Shown here piece by piece: positions 5,893-10,642 of a stretch of DNA of 10,642 bases. Each line of letters begins with the position of its first letter. Position 1 is the stretch's first letter. The DNA lies in NCBI GenBank assembly GCA_902797895.1, contig CADBUS010000042.1, positions 1 to 10,642 of the forward strand, read 5' to 3'. Source of the DNA: an uncultured Bacteroidia bacterium (GTDB lineage: Bacteria > Bacteroidota > Bacteroidia > Bacteroidales > UBA932). Made by a program: the position numbers and the translations under genes. The notes beneath the pieces were generated by a model. It was not told the origin of the DNA, searched no databases, and worked only from the letters and a program-made list of their open reading frames with translations.

Positions 5893-7635
5893 ATGTTCAA
5901 AACCATTCTTAAAGAGGTAAAGCAGTATAAGAGTGCGGTTATTCTTACTCCTGTATGGACGGGGGCAGAGGTGGTTATGGGTGTGCTGATACCGTATGTA
6001 ACTGCCTCAATTATAGACAAAGGGCTTGGGCAAGCCAATATGGCGAATGTATATAAGTATGGCCTTTTGATGGTTTTGATGGCTACTTTGAGTATGGTGT
6101 TTGGAATACTTGCCGGCAGATACGCCTCATACTCATCTACCGGAGTGGCTGCAAATCTGCGAGATGCAATGTACCGTAATATACAGCGCTTCTCCTTTAG
6201 CGATATAGACAAGTTCTCTACAGCGGGATTGGTTACCCGTATGACCACAGATGTGGCCAATGTGCAGAGCGCCATACAGATGCTTTTGAGAACATCATTC
6301 AGAGCGCCTCTCAATCTTATATCGAGCCTTGTGATGTGCTTTTTTATACACCCCTCACTATCAATCATATTTGTGGTTGCGATGGCGGTTTTGGTGGTGG
6401 CACTTGCTTTTCTTATAACACGTGCAGCCAAACTCTTTCAGGAGATTTTCAAAAAATATGACGAGCTCAACTCCGTTGTTCAGGAGAATGTTTCTGCGAT
6501 AAGGGTTGTAAAGGCTTTTGTGCGAGAGAATCACGAACTTAGCAAACTCGATAAGGCAGCCCTTTCGCTCTATACGCTGAACATTAAGGCGGAGAGCTTA
6601 ATGGCTCTGAACCACCCTGTTATGAACTTGGTGGTATATGGCTGCATTATCTCAATATCGTGGTTTGGGGCCCACTTTATTGTGCAAGGCACTCTTACCA
6701 CCGGGCAGTTGGCCTCCCTCTTCTCGTATGTTATGATGATAATGATGTCTCTGATGATGCTCTCTATGATTTTTGTGCAGATTACAATGAGTGCGGCGAG
6801 CGTTAAGAGAATTGCGGAAGTTATTGAGGAGGAGCCTGATATGTATAATCCCGATACTCCTATCTACAATATTGCAGATGGGAGCGTGGAGTTTGAGAAT
6901 GTTTATTTTTCCTATCAGAAAGGGGGCGATTATGCTTTGGAGAATATCAATCTCAAGATAGAGGATGGCCAAACTATCGGGATAATAGGAGGTACAGGTA
7001 GCGGCAAATCCTCCTTAGGCTCTCTTATATGCCGCTTATATGATGTTAGTGAGGGAGTTGTGAGAGTTGGTGGAGAGGATGTGAGGCGTTACGATATGGA
7101 GAGCTTGCGCAAAAATGTTGCGGTAATATTGCAAAAGAGCCAACTCTTTAGCGGTACTATTTTGGAGAATTTGCGCTGGGGCAAGGAAGATGCCACCGAA
7201 CAGGAGTGTCGCCAAGCCTGCATAAGTGCCTGTGCAGATGAGTTTATATCTGCCCTGCCGGATGGTTACAATACTCAAGTAGAGCAGGGGGGAGCAAACT
7301 TTTCGGGAGGTCAGAGGCAGAGGCTCTGCATAGCGAGAGCGCTTTTGAAAAGACCTAAGATCCTGATTTTGGATGACTCTACCTCTGCTGTGGATACAGC
7401 CACAGATGAGAAAATCAGGCGTACTTTTGCAGAAAATATACCGGGTACTACCAAAATAATAATATCTCACAGAATACTCAGCATAGAGCGTGCAGATAAA
7501 ATTGTGGTTATGGAGGATGGAAAGGTTGTAGGGTTTGATACTCATGATAATCTGCTAAGTAGCTGCGAGATATATCAGGAGCTTTACAAGATGCAGAGTT
7601 CCGATGGCGGCGGCGATTTTGATAACCCTAATTGA
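5893..7635 (+). CDS. ABC exporter half-transporter, degenerate-site subunit
   Basis: A 580-residue membrane protein: a six-helix exporter membrane domain (about 1-310) fused to an ATPase domain (330-565). Seen: Walker A GGTGSGKS (366-373), Q-loop Gln414, signature FSGGQ (470-474), Walker B ILILD ending at Asp494, and switch His526. The residue after Walker B is Asp495 (LDDSTSAVD) in place of the catalytic Glu, the mark of the degenerate-site partner in heterodimeric exporters such as TM287/TM288. Its intact SGGQ signature should serve the ATP site built on the partner's Walker motifs. The second half-transporter follows within 10 bases. Substrate is unknown; drugs, lipids and peptides are all possible for this class. 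The start at 5893 has no strong Shine-Dalgarno. Confidence 0.92.
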   Translation: MFKTILKEVKQYKSAVILTPVWTGAEVVMGVLIPYVTASIIDKGLGQANMANVYKYGLLMVLMATLSMVFGILAGRYASYSSTGVAANLRDAMYRNIQRFSFSDIDKFSTAGLVTRMTTDVANVQSAIQMLLRTSFRAPLNLISSLVMCFFIHPSLSIIFVVAMAVLVVALAFLITRAAKLFQEIFKKYDELNSVVQENVSAIRVVKAFVRENHELSKLDKAALSLYTLNIKAESLMALNHPVMNLVVYGCIISISWFGAHFIVQGTLTTGQLASLFSYVMMIMMSLMMLSMIFVQITMSAASVKRIAEVIEEEPDMYNPDTPIYNIADGSVEFENVYFSYQKGGDYALENINLKIEDGQTIGIIGGTGSGKSSLGSLICRLYDVSEGVVRVGGEDVRRYDMESLRKNVAVILQKSQLFSGTILENLRWGKEDATEQECRQACISACADEFISALPDGYNTQVEQGGANFSGGQRQRLCIARALLKRPKILILDDSTSAVDTATDEKIRRTFAENIPGTTKIIISHRILSIERADKIVVMEDGKVVGFDTHDNLLSSCEIYQELYKMQSSDGGGDFDNPN

Positions 7636-7645
7636 TGTTGGCAAA

Positions 7646-9700
7646 ATGAGAGGTAATCCGTTTAACAATAAGGAGAAGGGCGACAGGGGAGCCGCTGCAA
7701 CCTCTGCCGCTCAGATGAGCAGAGGAGAGAAGCTCTCTACTGTGGCAAGGCTCTTTAGGCTGATATTCAAGCAGAGCCGTTGGAGAATTGCCATTGTGCT
7801 GCTCTGCATTCTTATCTCCACTCTTGCCACCTTGGCCTCTACACTCTTTACAAGGAGTTTGATAGATAAGTATATAGCTCCTATGCTTGGAGCGGCAAAT
7901 CCTGATTATCAGCCACTTGCTATGGCATTGATAAAGCTCTCGGTGGTGCTTATAATAGGTGCGGCCGCTGCATATCTATACAATCTCATAATGATTTATG
8001 TGAGCCAGGGTACTCTCAAAACCTTGAGATACACCCTCTTTGAGCATATGGAGCGCTTGCCGCTCAGCTACTTTGACTCTCGTTCGCACGGCGATATAAT
8101 GAGCGTATATACCAACGATGTAGATACATTAAGACAGGTGATAGGGCAGAGCATACCGCGCCTGTTCCAATCGCTGGTTACAATAATTTCAACCCTCGTG
8201 AGTATGGTGGCATTGAGCTTGCCTTTATCTGCAATATCTATCGCGATGGCAATTATTATGTATTTTACTACCAGAAAATTAGGTGAGCTTTCCAAAAAAT
8301 ACTTTACCCAGCGGCAAAAGAATTTGGGGGCGGTGAACGGTTATATAGAGGAGATGGTGCAGGGGCAGAGAGTTATTAAGGTTTACAACTATGAGCGTAA
8401 GGCGATTGAGGGGTTTTCTCTGATTAACGAGAGGCTGCGCTCAAGCGTATATAACGCCAATAAGGTGGCGAACATAGTTATGCCTGTAAATGGCAATTTG
8501 GGGAACTTGGGCTACGTGTTGATAGCCATTGTGGGTGCTCTTATAGCAATATCGGGTACAAATGTCTGGTATTTAGGAGGTTTAGATGGCTCTCTGCTTA
8601 CTTTGGGTACATTGGTGGCCTTTCTTACACTGCATAAGAATTTTACAAGGCCGGTATCTCAAATAAGTAACGAGATTAACAGCATTGTTATGGCAAGTGC
8701 CGGAACAGACAGGGTTTACGAGCTGTTGGATCAGCCGCGTGAGAGCGATAGCGGAAAAGTTACTTTGGTAAAGCAGGGGAGCGGCGAATGGTTTTGGCAA
8801 AAGCCGGCGGTTGAGAGTATAGTTCCCGATGCGGGGGGTATAAAAGAGGGCAAAACTCCGGGGAATAGTGCAGAAACCACTCATTTGCAGATAGATTACT
8901 CTGAGGAGGAGTACTCTGTGGGTACTTTCTCCAAGATGCAAAACAGTTGCACTTTGAGAGTGCCGCAAAAGGGGCTTGTTTCACTCAAAGATGTGGATTT
9001 TGGCTATGTGGAGGGGAAGCAGGTGCTTTTTGATATAAATCTTACAGCATATCCTGGTCAGAAGATAGCCTTTGTTGGTGGAACAGGGGCCGGTAAAACC
9101 ACAATTACCAACCTGATTAACAGATTCTACGAGATACAGAGCGGAGAGATTGTCTATGATGGATTTGATATACGCGATATAGAGAAAGATTCTCTGCGCC
9201 GCAGCCTTGGAATAGTGCTTCAGCAGACCAATCTCTTTACGGGAAGTGTGATGGATAATATCAGATATGGGCGCTTGGATGCAACAGACCGCGAGTGCAT
9301 AGAGGCAGCGAAACTTGTTTGCGCAGATAGCTTTATAAAGCGTTTGCCAAATGGTTATAATACTGTTATAGAGGCAGATGGTGGTAATCTCTCGCAAGGA
9401 GAGAGGCAGCTGCTCTCCATAGCGAGGGCCGCAGTAGCCTCTCCGCCTGTGCTTATACTGGACGAGGCAACCTCCTCCATAGATACACGCACAGAGCGGC
9501 TCATACAACAAGGTATGGACTCTTTAATGAAAGGGCGCACCACCTTTGTAATAGCCCACCGCCTCTCAACCATCCAAAATGCAGACTACATTATGGTTAT
9601 GGATAGAGGCCGCATTATCGAGCGCGGAAAACACAACGAGCTTCTTGCCCAAAAGGGCAAATACTACGAACTCTTCACCGGCAACCAAATAGTCGGATAG
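7646..9700 (+). CDS. ABC exporter half-transporter, catalytic-site subunit
   Basis: Partner of the preceding gene, 684 residues from the ATG at 7646; an in-frame ATG at 7604 would give 698 and overlap the first gene by 32 bases. I prefer 7646, 10 bases after the upstream stop; neither has a clear ribosome binding site. Numbering below is from 7604. The membrane domain spans about 45-370 and the ATPase domain 455-695: Walker A GGTGAGKT (492-499), Q-loop Gln540/541, signature LSQGE (596-600, Gln in place of the first Gly), Walker B LILD620 with catalytic Glu621, and switch His652. This is the expected mirror image of its partner. Between the domains lies a linker of about 75 residues (378-455) with GEWFWQKP. 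I recall a comparable WAWK-containing insert in related Firmicutes and Bacteroidetes exporters, so it is probably a family trait. Confidence 0.92.
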   Translation: MRGNPFNNKEKGDRGAAATSAAQMSRGEKLSTVARLFRLIFKQSRWRIAIVLLCILISTLATLASTLFTRSLIDKYIAPMLGAANPDYQPLAMALIKLSVVLIIGAAAAYLYNLIMIYVSQGTLKTLRYTLFEHMERLPLSYFDSRSHGDIMSVYTNDVDTLRQVIGQSIPRLFQSLVTIISTLVSMVALSLPLSAISIAMAIIMYFTTRKLGELSKKYFTQRQKNLGAVNGYIEEMVQGQRVIKVYNYERKAIEGFSLINERLRSSVYNANKVANIVMPVNGNLGNLGYVLIAIVGALIAISGTNVWYLGGLDGSLLTLGTLVAFLTLHKNFTRPVSQISNEINSIVMASAGTDRVYELLDQPRESDSGKVTLVKQGSGEWFWQKPAVESIVPDAGGIKEGKTPGNSAETTHLQIDYSEEEYSVGTFSKMQNSCTLRVPQKGLVSLKDVDFGYVEGKQVLFDINLTAYPGQKIAFVGGTGAGKTTITNLINRFYEIQSGEIVYDGFDIRDIEKDSLRRSLGIVLQQTNLFTGSVMDNIRYGRLDATDRECIEAAKLVCADSFIKRLPNGYNTVIEADGGNLSQGERQLLSIARAAVASPPVLILDEATSSIDTRTERLIQQGMDSLMKGRTTFVIAHRLSTIQNADYIMVMDRGRIIERGKHNELLAQKGKYYELFTGNQIVG

Positions 9701-9701
9701 T

Positions 9702-10334
9702 TCTTTTATCTATCGGATATTTTCTGTATGGAGAGTCTTAAAAAACATAAACGATATAATACTTTTATGTATCAGCTGTTTGGTCGCTCTACTTTCTGGA
9801 ATTATTCCAATTGACCATAATTTTTCTTTTCAACGAGCCTTTTCTTTCTTCCCATTTTTTGTATTAGGGTTGATATTTAGAAAACGTGAACTAATGTCTA
9901 AAATTAATCATATACACTACATATATGCGCTTGTGGTTTTTGTTGTTGGACTTGTAATAGTCCGGAAATTTCCCGTATATATGCCCAAAGAGCATTATTT
10001 AACTTGGCGCGATCCTATTTATCGTGCAGTTCAATCAACTCTTGCAATGCTTCTAACTCTCTCCGTTATTAGAATAACAAGATGGAAATTTGTTGAAAAT
10101 TTAGCTAAATTTGGAACATACACATTATGGATTTATATTGGCCATACTTACCTTTTGATAATTGGAAAAAAGGTTTTCCCTTTCTTTGGCATATCATTTA
10201 ACTTATTCTCTGCGGTTATGGTCGCTTGTATATATTGTGCATTTTTTATTTGGATGGCTAAGCTGTATCAGGCAATACATATACATAGAAATAGTTTAAA
10301 CTCACTCAAAAAGCAGCAATCGAATCTGAATTAA
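9702..10334 (+). pseudogene. Acyltransferase-3 family, C-terminal half only
   Basis: A hydrophobic frame open from 9693 to the TAA at 10334. From about 9708 it reads YRIFSVWRVLKNI, then LVALLSGIIPID and FQRAFSFFPFFVLGLIFRKR, and then several further membrane helices including FGTYTLWIYIGHTYLLII. This pattern fits the second half of integral-membrane acyltransferase-3 (OafA/WecH-like) proteins, which acetylate sugars or polysaccharides. The normal protein is around 330-380 residues, and its N-terminal helices hold the essential Arg/His residues; those are missing here. The likeness begins within about 10 bases of the ABC stop codon and there is no ATG at its head; the first usable start is a TTG at 9780. 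The remaining frame has no internal stop, so the truncation may be recent. Its A+T richness is visibly higher than that of its neighbours, suggesting acquired DNA. Confidence 0.7.
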
Positions 10335-10384
10335 TGTATATGTAATAACTCTATAATAGTAGCCTCCCTTTGAGTTTACGACAT

Positions 10385-10437
10385 ATTTTGCAAAATGTAA
10401 AATAAGCATTACATTTATACTACGAAAATGTAAAATA
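10385..10437. repeat. Alternating AAATGTAA repeats and palindrome upstream of the DUF2007-like gene
   Basis: AAAATGTAAAATA occurs twice (10392-10404 and 10425-10437, 33 bases apart). The inverted copy TTACATTT (10409-10416) lies between them and pairs perfectly with AAATGTAA at 10393-10400 across eight bases. A perfect palindrome, ATTTTGCAAAAT (10385-10396), overlaps the first copy. The arrangement surrounds the candidate promoter and looks like operator sites for a dimeric regulator. Confidence 0.5.
10386..10417 (+). promoter_or_regulatory. Candidate promoter for the DUF2007-like gene
   Basis: TTTTG (10386-10390) and TACATTTA (10410-10417, one mismatch to TAnnTTTG) are 19 bases apart, the usual Bacteroidetes spacing. 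The start would be near 10422, with a leader of about 80 bases. The rest of 10335-10504 holds no open frame I can support. Confidence 0.4.
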
Positions 10438-10504
10438 GTGTTTGCATATATGGGGCTTTGTGGGCATTTGCTTTTTTGTATTAAGAAATTCTAAAACATA
10501 AGTT

Positions 10505-10642
10505 ATGGTAATAGTTAAGAGGTATTATGATGCCTTTGCGGCAAATTTGGCAAAGGGGATGTTGGAGAATGAGGGTATTATTGCGGCGGTGCTGCATCAG
10601 GACTCTCCATACGCCGGCATTGGAAGCAAATTCACAATAGAT
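10505..10642 (+). CDS. DUF2007-like small protein, N-terminal 46 residues (runs off right edge)
   Basis: The first 46 codons, continuing past the window. The sequence MVIVKRYYDAFAANLAKGML, then ENEGIIAAVLHQD, matches the start of DUF2007 proteins ('putative prokaryotic signal transducing protein'). In these, a strand is followed by a helix with the pattern (A/E)xxLxxxLExxGI and then a second strand, in a small ferredoxin-like fold. Function in the family is not established. No Shine-Dalgarno is visible before the ATG. The C-terminal half that would confirm the family is outside the window. Confidence 0.7.
   Translation, partial: MVIVKRYYDAFAANLAKGMLENEGIIAAVLHQDSPYAGIGSKFTID

Noticed and set aside
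5823..6431. A 202-codon minus-strand open frame covering the start of the first ABC gene.
   Set aside because: It lies antisense to a clear ABC transporter gene, matches no family, and has a shadow-type composition.
7036..7545. A 169-codon minus-strand frame inside the first ABC ATPase domain; a similar one at 8981-9511.
   Set aside because: Both mirror the conserved ATPase motifs on the other strand; such shadows are common in ABC genes.
7604..7645. The upstream ATG of the second ABC gene as its true start.
   Set aside because: It would add 14 residues encoded within the end of the first gene and has no ribosome binding site; 7646 is more economical, though not proven.
9696..9714. A GATAG/CTATC stem after the ABC stop codon as a terminator.
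   Set aside because: Only five A/T-rich pairs with a nine-base loop and no T tract; too weak, and it lies inside the acyltransferase remnant.
10385..10437. The repeated AAAATGTAAAATA as a CRISPR array or replication iterons.
   Set aside because: Only two direct copies of 13 bases, one inverted copy, and no cas or replication genes nearby.

Overview
The window looks like chromosomal DNA from a member of the Bacteroidetes, most likely order Bacteroidales. Several upstream regions carry the Bacteroidetes -7 motif TAnnTTTG (TACTTTTG before the WYL gene, TATCTTTG before the nitroreductase), and ribosome binding sites are mostly weak. The protein families also fit: a MdoB/LtaS-type sulfatase-fold membrane protein, a DUF2007-type protein, and a HisA of Bacteroidetes type. 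Genus cannot be fixed from the sequence alone.

Layout. Bases 1-5793 are read from the minus strand in three blocks. In transcription order these are: (a) a secreted hypothetical protein (5793-5113); (b) a nitroreductase-family flavoprotein and an LTA-synthase-like membrane enzyme joined by an ATGA overlap (4933-2250); (c) a WYL regulator, a HisA-like protein and a HAD phosphatase that starts inside the HisA-like gene and runs off the left edge (2167-1). From 5893 to 9700 the plus strand encodes two ABC exporter half-transporters, almost certainly the two halves of one heterodimer. After them come a 5'-truncated acyltransferase-3 remnant (to 10334), a short repeat-rich spacer, and the start of a DUF2007-like gene that runs off the right edge.

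Two decayed pieces lie between the working genes. One is the C-terminal part of an XRE-type helix-turn-helix protein in the leader of the nitroreductase gene. The other is the C-terminal half of an acyltransferase fused almost directly to the end of the second ABC gene. Both mark past insertions or deletions. The acyltransferase remnant is visibly richer in A+T than its neighbours, which suggests an acquired gene.

How the genes may work together. The ABC pair is a self-contained exporter of unknown substrate. The WYL / HisA-like / HAD cluster is the most intriguing part. The HisA-like protein keeps the HisA fold signatures but has lost one catalytic aspartate (Asp to His) and further active-site residues. 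It sits under a ligand-sensing type of regulator and is translationally linked to a phosphatase, so it may act on a phosphorylated substrate other than the histidine-pathway one. This is inference. I see no complete novel defence or mobile system, no CRISPR array, no tRNA or rRNA, and no complete insertion sequence.
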